DNA from: Cupriavidus taiwanensis LMG 19424
GTDB taxonomy: Bacteria; Pseudomonadota; Gammaproteobacteria; Burkholderiales; Burkholderiaceae
DNA: 64,000 bases
NCBI RefSeq assembly: GCF_000069785.1
Contig: NC_010528.1
Coordinates: 3,202,001-3,266,000 of the forward strand
Direction of reading: 5' to 3'
Below the pieces are notes generated by a model. It ran no database searches and was not told where the DNA came from. It was given only the letters and a program-made list of their open reading frames with translations. Shown here piece by piece: positions 48,103 through 56,106 of this stretch. Every line of letters begins with the position of its first letter. Position 1 is the stretch's first letter. Both the position numbers and the translations under genes were made by a program.

Positions 48103-48576
48103 ATGTCCACCTACACCGCTGAAGTCCTGTGGCAACGCGACGGACAGGATTTCGCCGGCAACCGCTACAGCCGCCGGCATCTGCTGCGCTTCGACGGCGG
48201 CGCCGAAGTACCGGGCTCGTCATCACCCCATGTGGTGCCGGTGCCGATGTCCGACGCCAGCGCGGTCGATCCGGAGGAGATGTTCATCGCCTCGCTGTCG
48301 AGCTGCCACATGCTGTGGTTCCTGTCGCTCGCCGCCAAGCAGCGCCTGGTGGTCGACCGCTACCTGGACGCGGCCACCGGTGTGATGGAAAAGAACGCCG
48401 ACGGGCGCATGGCGATGACGGTGGTGACGCTGCGTCCGCAAGTCACGTTTGGCGGCGAGGCCGAACCGACGCGCGAACAGCTCGACGCCCTGCACCACGC
48501 CGCGCACGAGGCCTGCTTTATCGCCAACTCGGTCAGGACCGAGGTGCGCTGCGAACCTGTGTACGCCGGCGTCTAG
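48103..48576 (+). CDS. OsmC-family peroxiredoxin-like protein
   Basis: OsmC/Ohr proteins reduce organic hydroperoxides with a pair of cysteines. The 157-residue product has the first Cys in MFIASLSSCHMLWFLSLAAKQ and the second in HHAAHEACFIANSVRTEVRCEPV, at the positions of the family. The N-terminal strand TAEVLWQRDGQDFAGNRYSRRH is of the YhfA/OsmC-like branch, not of Ohr. AGGAG precedes the ATG. It lies within 30 bases of the persulfide-dioxygenase-like gene, pointing to co-expression. Confidence 0.85.
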   Translation: MSTYTAEVLWQRDGQDFAGNRYSRRHLLRFDGGAEVPGSSSPHVVPVPMSDASAVDPEEMFIASLSSCHMLWFLSLAAKQRLVVDRYLDAATGVMEKNADGRMAMTVVTLRPQVTFGGEAEPTREQLDALHHAAHEACFIANSVRTEVRCEPVYAGV

Positions 48577-48595
48577 CCGCGTCACGCACACGGCC

Positions 48596-49453
48596 ATGCC
48601 TGCCAGCGCGCTGCCTGGCGCAACGAAACCCGTGGCGCAGCCACGGCCGGCGCGGGCGCGCCCTTGGCGCTGGCTGGCCGCGGCGCTGGCGGGGCTGGCG
48701 GCGATCGCCATGCTGCAGGACCACTTCCTCTATTTCCCCGAACGCGCTTCGGTCGACGACATGGTCTCGCCCGGGCTGCGCGCGTGGCCGGGTCCGGACG
48801 ACTTCCGCGGACTGGTGGCCGAGCCGCGCGGGCCGGTGCGCGCCACCGCCATGGTGTTCCACGGCAACGCCGGGCATGCCGGGCATCGCGACTACTACGC
48901 CAGTGCGCTGGCGCCGCTGGGCGTGCGCGTGATCCTGGCCGAGTATCCGGGATACGGGCCGCGCCCGGGCACGCTGGGCGAGCGAAGCTTTGTCGCAGAC
49001 GCGGAACAGTCGATCGTGCTGGCGCGGCGCCAGTTCGACGGGCCGCTGCTGCTGATCGGCGAATCGCTGGGCGCTGGCGTGGTGGCGGCCGCGGCGGCGC
49101 GCCAGCGCGACAGCATTGACGGCGTGCTGCTGATCACGCCGTGGGACAAGCTGGCGCACCTGGCCTCGCACCACTATCCCTGGCTGCCGGCCGGCTGGGT
49201 GCTGCGCGACCGCTACGACAGCGTGGCCAATCTGGCCGGCTTCGGCCGCCCGGTGATGGTGGCGGTGGCCGAACGCGACACCATCGTGCCGGCGCGCTTC
49301 GGCAAGGCGCTCTATGCGTCGCTGGGCGAACCGCGACGGCTGGCGGTGATCGACGGCGCCGGCCACAACGACTGGACCGGGCATGTCGACCTGGCCTGGT
49401 GGCAGCAGGCCACCGCGTTCCTGCTGGCGCCGCCACCCACCACAAACAAATAA
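48596..49453 (+). CDS. Membrane-anchored alpha/beta hydrolase (BEM46-like)
   Basis: A 285-residue hydrolase with an N-terminal anchor (about 25-42, WRWLAAALAGLAAIAML) followed by the family sequence LQDHFLYFPERASVDDM. The oxyanion region is MVFHGNAGHAGHRDYYASAL, the nucleophile Ser is in LIGESLGAGVVAAAAARQ, the acid in VAVAERDTIVPARFGKAL, and the catalytic His in GAGHNDWTGH. The layout is that of the BEM46/YfhR-like serine hydrolases of unknown substrate. It starts 19 bases after the OsmC gene stop, so it is likely the third gene of that operon. Confidence 0.82.
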   Translation: MPASALPGATKPVAQPRPARARPWRWLAAALAGLAAIAMLQDHFLYFPERASVDDMVSPGLRAWPGPDDFRGLVAEPRGPVRATAMVFHGNAGHAGHRDYYASALAPLGVRVILAEYPGYGPRPGTLGERSFVADAEQSIVLARRQFDGPLLLIGESLGAGVVAAAAARQRDSIDGVLLITPWDKLAHLASHHYPWLPAGWVLRDRYDSVANLAGFGRPVMVAVAERDTIVPARFGKALYASLGEPRRLAVIDGAGHNDWTGHVDLAWWQQATAFLLAPPPTTNK

Positions 49454-49476
49454 CATCACGCCGCCAAAACACTGAT

Positions 49477-49505
49477 TTGACTTAGCCCTGCGGGCCGCAA
49501 ATACT
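49477..49505 (+). promoter_or_regulatory. Promoter of the glycine-zipper gene
   Basis: TTGACT (49477-49482), exactly 17 bases, AATACT (49500-49505). The predicted start is near 49512, giving a leader of about 86 bases to ATG 49598. Confidence 0.6.
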
Positions 49506-49597
49506 GGCCTTCACAGAACACGGAACGGCGCTTGCCGCTCGCGCACCGGGCGGCGCGTCCGGCATTGCGTAGCCGACCACTGCGGGGGAACACGATC

Positions 49598-50089
49598 ATG
49601 AAGCAACGCCAGCATCCCAAGCCCTATCTCGCCCTCGGCGCGCTGGCCGCGGCCCTCGCGCTGGCGCCGTTCCAGGCCACGGCGCAGAACAAGCCCATCG
49701 CCTATCCGGCCAAGGGCCAGAGCCAGCAGCAGCAGGCCAGCGACGACGGCGCGTGCTACAGCTGGGCCAAGCAGCAGACCGGCATTGATCCTGCCCAGGC
49801 CGCCAACGCGCCGCCGCCGGCCCAGGCGCAAAGCGGCCAGCGCGTGCGGGGTGCGGCAGGCGGCGCTGCCGCCGGGGCCGTGGCAGGCGCGATTGCGGGC
49901 GACGCCGGCAAGGGCGCGGCAATCGGCGCTGCAACGGGTACGGTCGCCGGCGGCATGGCGCACCGCCAGTCACGCCGCCAGGCGAACGCGGCCAACCAGC
50001 AGGCGGCGGCCAATACCAGCCAGGCGATGGGCTCGTACTACCAGGCCTGGGGCGCCTGCATGCAGGGGCGCGGCTACAGCGTCCAGTAA
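49598..50089 (+). CDS. Exported glycine-zipper protein
   Basis: A 163-residue exported protein. The signal peptide (LALGALAAALALAPFQATAQ) is followed by a Gln-rich segment, one Cys in DDGACYSWAKQQTGIDP, a glycine-zipper membrane hairpin (RGAAGGAAAGAVAGAIAGDAG and AAIGAATGTVAGGMA), and a C-terminal region with AMGSYYQAWGACMQGRGYSVQ. The paired cysteines may form a disulfide. The family (YMGG-like glycine zipper) is widespread in proteobacteria, function unknown. ATG 49598 follows GGGGGAA and the signal fits; the frame upstream is not signal-like. Confidence 0.75.
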   Translation: MKQRQHPKPYLALGALAAALALAPFQATAQNKPIAYPAKGQSQQQQASDDGACYSWAKQQTGIDPAQAANAPPPAQAQSGQRVRGAAGGAAAGAVAGAIAGDAGKGAAIGAATGTVAGGMAHRQSRRQANAANQQAAANTSQAMGSYYQAWGACMQGRGYSVQ

Positions 50090-50149
50090 GGCCACGGCGC
50101 GTTCAACGCGCGCTCGGGTTGCCCCCTCGGGCCCTCTCAGGCAGCCCTC

Positions 50150-51265
50150 TCATGCAGCCCACTGGTCACACGCCTTGCGCACCGTCTCGCGCTGGCTGCG
50201 CGCCTCCGCGTCGACCTGGCGCAGCCAATGCGCGTCGCCGTCGCGGCGCTCGGCCAGGGCGCGGATATTGGCCAGCGCCGGCAGCGAGCCGAGCGCCTCG
50301 GCATGCGGCACCAGCGCGTCGCAGATCGACAGGATATGGTCCGCGATCGGCATGCGGGTCAGTTCGTTGGGGTGCACGTATTCGCCCTCCAGCCCGAAGC
50401 GGCACGCCTGGAAGCGGTTGAAGGTGTACACCAGGTAATCGTCTTCCTGCGGCATGAACGGGCGCGACAGCAACAGGTAGCGCGCCAGCATCTGGATATA
50501 CGCGGCGATATCGCAGGCACGCTGCACCGTCAGCGGCGTGTCCATCACGCGGACCTCGATGGTGCCGAATTCGGGCTTCGGGCGGATATCCCAGTAGAAG
50601 TCCTTCATGCTTTCGATCACGCCGGTGTTGCGCATCTTCTCGAAGTACGCGGTGAAGGCATCCCACGTCAGCAGGAACGGCGCACGCCCGCTCATCGGAA
50701 AGGCCGCGACCGAATTCAGCCGTGCCGAGGCAAAGCCGGTATCGACACCCTGCACATAGGGCGACGACGCCGCCAGCGCCACGAAGTGCGGCACATAGCG
50801 GCCGATGGCATGCAGCAGGAACAGCGATTCGTCGGCGCTGGGGCAGCCGATGTGCACGTGCTGGCCGAACACGGTGAACTGCTTGGCCAGGTAGCCGTAC
50901 AGCTCGGAGATGTACTGGTAGCGCGGCGAATCGGAGATGGTGCGGTCGGACCATTGCTGGAACGGATGCGTGCCGCCGCCGGCAATGCCCAGGTTCAGCG
51001 AACGCGAGGCCGCCACCATGAGGTCGCGCATGACCGTCAGTTCTTCAAGCGCCTGCTGGTAGCTGTGGCAGATGCCGGTGCTGATCTCGATCATCGACGG
51101 GCTGATCTCGGGCTTGATGTCGCCCGCATGCTCGGCGCCCTTGAGCGCGCGCAGCAGGTCGGGTGCGAACGGCGCCAGGTCATAGTCATGCCGGTTGACC
51201 AGCTGCAGCTCCAGCTCGACGCCGAAGGTCAGCGCCTCGGATTGCTTGAACGGTTCGAGCGACAT
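50150..51265 (-). CDS. YbdK-family carboxylate-amine ligase
   Basis: A 371-residue ATP-grasp-like ligase related to glutamate-cysteine ligase type 2 (YbdK). The N-terminal block is [77 protein letters not shown] and [22 protein letters not shown] hold the metal and substrate residues. YbdK has weak glutamate-cysteine ligase activity in vitro; the real substrates are unknown. ATG 51265 shares its A with the TGA of the upstream antiporter gene (TGATG), a strong sign of coupled translation and joint function. Confidence 0.87.
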   Translation of the reverse strand: MSLEPFKQSEALTFGVELELQLVNRHDYDLAPFAPDLLRALKGAEHAGDIKPEISPSMIEISTGICHSYQQALEELTVMRDLMVAASRSLNLGIAGGGTHPFQQWSDRTISDSPRYQYISELYGYLAKQFTVFGQHVHIGCPSADESLFLLHAIGRYVPHFVALAASSPYVQGVDTGFASARLNSVAAFPMSGRAPFLLTWDAFTAYFEKMRNTGVIESMKDFYWDIRPKPEFGTIEVRVMDTPLTVQRACDIAAYIQMLARYLLLSRPFMPQEDDYLVYTFNRFQACRFGLEGEYVHPNELTRMPIADHILSICDALVPHAEALGSLPALANIRALAERRDGDAHWLRQVDAEARSQRETVRKACDQWAA

Positions 51266-52491
51266 CAGCGCCCTCCTCCATTGGCCCGGATATCGACGCG
51301 GACTTCGCCTGCGTAGCGCAGCGCCCAGGCCGCGATCACCGGGCCGAAAAGTTGTTCGATGGCCAGCGCGCACAAGATGATGGCCGCCAGCGGCTGCCCG
51401 GTGCCCGGATAGAGGCGCGCGACGTCATGCATCAGCAGGTAGGCCAGGCCCGACATCGGCGCCAGCGCCAGCCCCAGCGCCATGCACTGGCGCAGGCTCA
51501 GTCCCGAGAACGAACCCAGCGACACCACGCCGGCGAGCTTGGCGACGTGGCGCAGCACCACCAGCGCGATGGCGTAGACGCCGCCCACGGCCCAGTCCTG
51601 CGCCGTCAGCGGCAGGCCCAGCGACACCACCATCACGATAATCAGCAGGCTGCCGGCGCTGCCGAAATGCGGGGGCCACACGTGCGGCTGGTTGTCCTGG
51701 TGCTTGAACACCACGCCGGCCAGCATCAGCGTCAGCGGCATCGACAATTTTAGTACCCGGGTCAGCGCGAGCGTGAACAGCACCAGGCCGACCAGCACCA
51801 GGAAGCTGTAGTGGTCGTCGGCCGACATGCGGTCGTAGATGGCATGGCCGAGCTTGCCCACCAGCCAGGCCAGCAGGCATGAGCCCACCAGCAGGTACAA
51901 CGGATGCAGCAGCGCCGCGCCCAGGTTGCCATATTCCGAATGCAGCCAGCCCGTGGCGACCTGCACGATCGCGGCGGCATAGATGCTGTTGAGCGCCGCC
52001 ATGGCCAGCAGCCGTTCGGTGACCTGCCCCTCGGCGCGCAGTTCGTTCTTGAGCTGCAGCACGATGGTGGGCGAAGTGCTGACCGCAATGCCGCCGGCCA
52101 GGATGGCCACGCCGGGTGAGGCGCCGATCCACTGCAGCACCGCCGCCACCAACCCCCAGGTCAGCAGGCTTTCAAAGGCACTGGTCAGCAGCAGCCAGCG
52201 GTTGGCGCGCAGCCAGGTCAGCGAAAGCCGGTGGCCGAGTTCGAACAAGGCCAGCGCCAGCGCCATATCGATCAGGATACGGGTCTGGTTGATCATGTTC
52301 TCGTCGACGATGCCGCGGCCCAGCATGCCGGCGCACAACCCCGCCGCGGCGTACCCGACAATGCGCGGGCAACGCAGCCAGCGGCGGCTCAGCTCGCCCG
52401 CCAGGCCGGCGCCGACCAGGGCCAGCCCGACCCAGAAGAGGCCGCCGGGCGCGAGCGGGAGGCTTGGAAAAAGTTGGCTCAGTCCGTTCAT
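51265..52491 (-). CDS. CPA2-family cation:proton antiporter (KefB/C-like)
   Basis: A 408-residue inner-membrane transporter. About 12 hydrophobic helices cover the entire length; the core includes the [15 protein letters not shown] block ([17 protein letters not shown]), the [20 protein letters not shown] region around the ion site, and [33 protein letters not shown]. No cytoplasmic RCK/TrkA-N nucleotide-binding domain is present, unlike full-length KefB/C, so it would lack that form of gating. The stop overlaps the ybdK-like start. ATG 52491 is taken over an upstream GTG (52518). In KefC systems glutathione controls the channel, and the neighbour resembles a glutathione-making enzyme, which makes a thiol link tempting but unproven. 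Confidence 0.84.
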   Translation of the reverse strand: MNGLSQLFPSLPLAPGGLFWVGLALVGAGLAGELSRRWLRCPRIVGYAAAGLCAGMLGRGIVDENMINQTRILIDMALALALFELGHRLSLTWLRANRWLLLTSAFESLLTWGLVAAVLQWIGASPGVAILAGGIAVSTSPTIVLQLKNELRAEGQVTERLLAMAALNSIYAAAIVQVATGWLHSEYGNLGAALLHPLYLLVGSCLLAWLVGKLGHAIYDRMSADDHYSFLVLVGLVLFTLALTRVLKLSMPLTLMLAGVVFKHQDNQPHVWPPHFGSAGSLLIIVMVVSLGLPLTAQDWAVGGVYAIALVVLRHVAKLAGVVSLGSFSGLSLRQCMALGLALAPMSGLAYLLMHDVARLYPGTGQPLAAIILCALAIEQLFGPVIAAWALRYAGEVRVDIRANGGGR

Positions 52492-52580
52492 GGCGACATG
52501 GTAATGTAAGCACTTCACAATCCATGTCAGTGATTGTCCGACACCGCACCAAACGCGCGTCTTATTTCAGCCATCTTCTC

Positions 52581-52614
52581 GTAAAAAACGCCATCTTCGG
52601 ATGGCGTTTTTTAC
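52581..52614. terminator. Bidirectional terminator with TTCG tetraloop
   Basis: Near-perfect 15-bp stem (GTAAAAAACGCCATC with its complement) closed by the stable C(TTCG)G tetraloop, with A- and T-runs at its ends. It lies between the TPR-protein stop and the antiporter start on the same strand, so it ends the TPR gene. Confidence 0.9.
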
Positions 52615-52658
52615 ATTCCTTACATCCGCGGCCGAGGGCGCGGGTCCCGGGAGGCGCT

Positions 52659-54632
52659 TCAGACACCCCACATCTTCCACACCGGGCGCGTGGCCTTCAA
52701 CGCCGCCTCGACCTGCCCATACAGCGTACGCGTGGCACCCTGCGCCGCACCGCGGGCGCGGGCCTTGTCGAAGTAGCCGAGCGCGGCCTCGCGCAGCCCC
52801 TGCCCGAGTGCGGATTGCACCGCGCGCAGGTACACCTCGGCATCCCAGTCCTCCCGCGCGGCGAAGGCGGCGACGAAATCCGCCAGCGCGGCGTCATGGC
52901 GGCGCGCGGCGTTGTGCACCAGTCCACGCTGCACGCGCGGGCCGGCCTGGTCGTGCGGATCGCCTTCGGTCAGCGCCACCGCCTGCTCGAACAGCGGCAG
53001 TGCGCGCTCGGGCTCGCCCAGGTCGCGCCAGACCTGGCCGAAACGGTTGTACAGCCAGGCATCCTCCACCAGCAGTGCGCGGCGCTGCTGGGTCTCGATC
53101 TCGGCCAGCGCATCGGTGCGGTCGTGCTCGTCCATGCCGGCCATCCGGCGCTGCAGCAGCGCGGCATAGTGCGCGCGCGCATGCGCCATCGGGTGCGCGG
53201 CCTCGCTGCGCGCCTCGATCGGCAGCGCATCAAGGCGCGCATCCATGTGCGCCATCGCGGCCCGCGCGGCCTCGGTCGGCTCGGCGCCGCCGATGGCCTT
53301 CCAGGCGGCGATCATGCGGCTGAAGACCCAGGTCACATCGGCCGGATTGCGCTCGAGCGGATAGCGGTTGAGCACCTCGCCCGCCAGCTCCGCCACCTTC
53401 TGGTGCTGGCCCGCGTCGGCATGGCAATCGAGCAGGTCGATCCAGTGCTCGATGAACTCGCTCGCCGCCATGCCCTGGCGGTGCAGCGCGATGCGCTCAT
53501 CCGCGTGCGCGGCGTCGGCCGGCAGGCTGCGCGCCAGCAGCCGGCACAGCAGCGAATAGACATGGGTGTCGGCATTGCCGCCATGGCCGGCGGCATCGCC
53601 CTGGCCCGTGGCAAAGTACTGGTCGAAGCGTGCCACGCCGGCGCGCCCGGCCTGGACCAGCAGCGGTCGCAGCGCGGCTTCGGCGGCGGGCACGTCGTCG
53701 ATGAATTCGCCCAGCGCCATGGCGGCGCGGTAGTAGCCGGCGCCGTCGTCGCACTGGTCGGTCAGCGTGAAGCGCAGCCACGGCTCGCGCTCGGCCGGCG
53801 CGGTGCCGACATTGCCGTCCCCGCGCTGCGCCAGCTGGTAGCGCCAGGCCAGTTCGCGCACCTGGCTCTGCGGGTCGGGCACCTGGCGCAGGTAGACGCC
53901 GAGGTCGTCGAGCGCGCCTTGCAGGTCGCCGGCGCCATGGCGCAGCGGCGCGCGCAGCCGGCGCGCCTCGGGGTGGTCGGGGTGCTCGGCCAGCACGCGC
54001 GCGGCCTGGTCGGCGGCGACGGCATCGCCGGCGGCGGCATCGAGCTCCAGCAGATGCGGGTTGTCCAGCGCGACCCGGCCCAGGCAGACCCGCATCAGCG
54101 GCTCCGCCGGCGCGCCGGCGGCGTCGGTGCGGGCGATGTAGTCCGACACCAGCGGCGCGATATCGTCGGCGCCCAGGTCGGGGTTGCGCACCATCAGGTC
54201 GTACCAGTAGCGCGCCGCGCCGGCGATGTCGCCCAGACGCAGCGCCGCCAGGCCGGCGTGGAAATGCGCGGCCCATTCGCCCGTCAGCAGTCCGCTGCGC
54301 TGCGCGGCCTCGTGCAGCCACGGGCGGGCCTCGGCGTCGCGGCCCAGGCTCATCAGCATGGCGCCGTAGCGGTGCGCGATCACGCCGCGCGAGACCCAGC
54401 GGTGCGGCGGCTGCAGCGGCAGCGTGTCGAGCCGCGCCAGCGCCTCGTCCAGCACTGCCAGCGCGGCGCCGGCATCGCCGTTGTCAAAGTGCAGCCGCGC
54501 GCGCAGCGTGACGAAGTCCACCACCTCGGGGCGCGCCTGCGACAACTGGTCGGCAATCTGCAGCGCTTCGGCGAAGCGCCCCTGGTTGGCTAGCTCGATG
54601 GCGTGGTCGTAGCTGGCTTCGTGCTCGGACAC
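52659..54632 (-). CDS. Tetratricopeptide-repeat protein of unknown function
   Basis: A 657-residue soluble helical protein without signal peptide. TPR-like helix pairs are visible at the N-terminus (DHAIELANQGRFAEALQIADQLSQARP, then LRARLHFDNGDAGAALAVLDEALARL), near 110-130 (FHAGLAALRLGDIAGAARYW) and at the C-terminus (YNRFGQVWRDLGEPERALPLFEQAVAL and YLRAVQSALGQGLREAALGYFDKARAR). The middle 250 residues are helical but less regular. Probably a cytoplasmic scaffold or adaptor. I recognise no catalytic motif. Monocistronic; it ends at the TTCG terminator. Confidence 0.72.
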   Translation of the reverse strand: MSEHEASYDHAIELANQGRFAEALQIADQLSQARPEVVDFVTLRARLHFDNGDAGAALAVLDEALARLDTLPLQPPHRWVSRGVIAHRYGAMLMSLGRDAEARPWLHEAAQRSGLLTGEWAAHFHAGLAALRLGDIAGAARYWYDLMVRNPDLGADDIAPLVSDYIARTDAAGAPAEPLMRVCLGRVALDNPHLLELDAAAGDAVAADQAARVLAEHPDHPEARRLRAPLRHGAGDLQGALDDLGVYLRQVPDPQSQVRELAWRYQLAQRGDGNVGTAPAEREPWLRFTLTDQCDDGAGYYRAAMALGEFIDDVPAAEAALRPLLVQAGRAGVARFDQYFATGQGDAAGHGGNADTHVYSLLCRLLARSLPADAAHADERIALHRQGMAASEFIEHWIDLLDCHADAGQHQKVAELAGEVLNRYPLERNPADVTWVFSRMIAAWKAIGGAEPTEAARAAMAHMDARLDALPIEARSEAAHPMAHARAHYAALLQRRMAGMDEHDRTDALAEIETQQRRALLVEDAWLYNRFGQVWRDLGEPERALPLFEQAVALTEGDPHDQAGPRVQRGLVHNAARRHDAALADFVAAFAAREDWDAEVYLRAVQSALGQGLREAALGYFDKARARGAAQGATRTLYGQVEAALKATRPVWKMWGV

Positions 54633-54728
54633 GTACTGCTCCTATGGATGAAAAAATGTGCGAGTGCGGGATTATGCGCCAATGGCGGCGATTGGGACCT
54701 TGTCTGGCCCGGCGCCGGCACCCGGAAA

Positions 54729-54758
54729 AGAAAAACGCCGCCCGCAGGCAGCGTTCTT
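54729..54758 (-). terminator. Terminator of the binding-protein gene
   Basis: An imperfect stem (minus strand AGAACGCTGCC with GGCGGCGTTTTT) around TGCG, running into a T-run on the minus strand, 27 bases after the binding-protein stop. Confidence 0.65.
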
Positions 54759-54784
54759 CCCATGCGCCAGACGCGGCCGGCAGC

Positions 54785-55936
54785 TTACTTGCCGCCCACC
54801 GTCTCCAGCACCGTCCACTTGCCGCCCACGACCTTGTAGACCGTGATGCCGCCATCCTTCAGGTCGCCGCGCGCGTCATACGCCAGCGTCTTGGTGGTCA
54901 CGCCCTGCATATTGGTCGCCGCCAGCACCGGCAGGTAGCGCGCCGGGTCGGTCGAGCCGGCCTTGACCATGGCCGTCATCATCGCGGTGGCGCCGTCGTA
55001 GGCGTAGGGCGAATAGGTCTGGACCTTGGAGCCGAAGCGCTTCTCGTACTTCTTCTCGTACGCGGCGCCGCCGGGCATCTGGTCCAGCGGCAGGCCGGCC
55101 AGCGACACCACGGTGCCTTCGGCCGCGGGGCCGGCGAGCTTGAGGAAGTTGTCGGTCTTGGACATTTCGCCCGACACCAGCGGGGCCTTGATGCCCAGCT
55201 CCTTGACCTGCTTGGCCATCGGCGCGGACTGGGTCTCGGCACCGCCGTAGAAGATGATGTCCGGGTTGCTGCGCTTGATGTTGGTCAGCACGGCCTTGAA
55301 GTCCACCGCCTTGTCGTTGGTGAACTCGCGGCGCACGATCTTGCCGCCGGCGGCCTTGGCGGCCTTCTCGAACTCGTCGGCCAGGCCCTGGCCGTAGGCG
55401 GTGCGGTCATCGACGATGGCGATGTTCTTCGCGCCCAGCTTCTTCACCACGAAGGCGCCGATCACCGAACCCTGCTGGGTGTCGGAGGTCATCATGCGGA
55501 AGGTGGTCTTGAAGCCCTGCTTGGTGTATTCCGGCGCGGTCGCCATGGCGATCTGCGGAATGCCGGCGCGGTTGTAGACCATCGACGCCGGGATCGTGGT
55601 GCCCGAGTTGAAGTGGCCCAGCATGCCCTGGATGCCGTTATCGACCAGCTTCTGCGCGACCACCGAACCGGTCTTGGGATCGGCCTGGTCGTCTTCCGAA
55701 ACCAGCACGAACTTGACTTCCTTGCCGCCGATCTTGGGCTTGGTGGCGTTCATGTCCTCGATCGCGAGGACAATGCCGTTCTGCATGTCCTTGCCGTACT
55801 GGGCCTGGCCGCCGGTCATCGGGCCGGCGTAGCCCAGCTTGATTTCCTGCGCCTGCGCGAAGGCGGCGGAGGCGGCGGTCAGGCCGGCCAGGGTCAGGGC
55901 AACGGTCAGTGCCGTCTTGTGGAAGGTCGAGCTCAT
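54785..55936 (-). CDS. Branched-chain amino acid ABC transporter substrate-binding protein (LivK-like)
   Basis: A 383-residue periplasmic receptor of the Leu/Ile/Val type. A Sec signal (KTALTVALTLAGLTAASAAFAQA) precedes the mature start QEIKLGYAGPMTGGQAQYGKDMQNG, the canonical LivJ/LivK opening. Later marks are GMLGHFNSGTTIPASMVYN, which holds the ligand-carboxylate Ser/Thr residues, and IAIVDDRTAYGQGLADEFEKAA. The closeness to LivK is much higher than for the other binding protein at 36964. No livHMGF genes adjoin, so it must work with a transporter encoded elsewhere. AGGAGA precedes the ATG. Confidence 0.92.
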   Translation of the reverse strand: MSSTFHKTALTVALTLAGLTAASAAFAQAQEIKLGYAGPMTGGQAQYGKDMQNGIVLAIEDMNATKPKIGGKEVKFVLVSEDDQADPKTGSVVAQKLVDNGIQGMLGHFNSGTTIPASMVYNRAGIPQIAMATAPEYTKQGFKTTFRMMTSDTQQGSVIGAFVVKKLGAKNIAIVDDRTAYGQGLADEFEKAAKAAGGKIVRREFTNDKAVDFKAVLTNIKRSNPDIIFYGGAETQSAPMAKQVKELGIKAPLVSGEMSKTDNFLKLAGPAAEGTVVSLAGLPLDQMPGGAAYEKKYEKRFGSKVQTYSPYAYDGATAMMTAMVKAGSTDPARYLPVLAATNMQGVTTKTLAYDARGDLKDGGITVYKVVGGKWTVLETVGGK

Positions 55937-56106
55937 CAGATCTCCTTGGGTCCCAAATGGTGCCGATGTGGTGCCGATGTGGTGTCGTTACCGGCAGTTG
56001 TATTGCGGCGCAGCCTGGCAGTGCCGCGCCGTGCTTTTCTCTGCGCGGCGGGGCGGGATCACCGCCATCGCCGCGCGCTTCGACATGACGCCGTCCGAGG
56101 GTTGCC

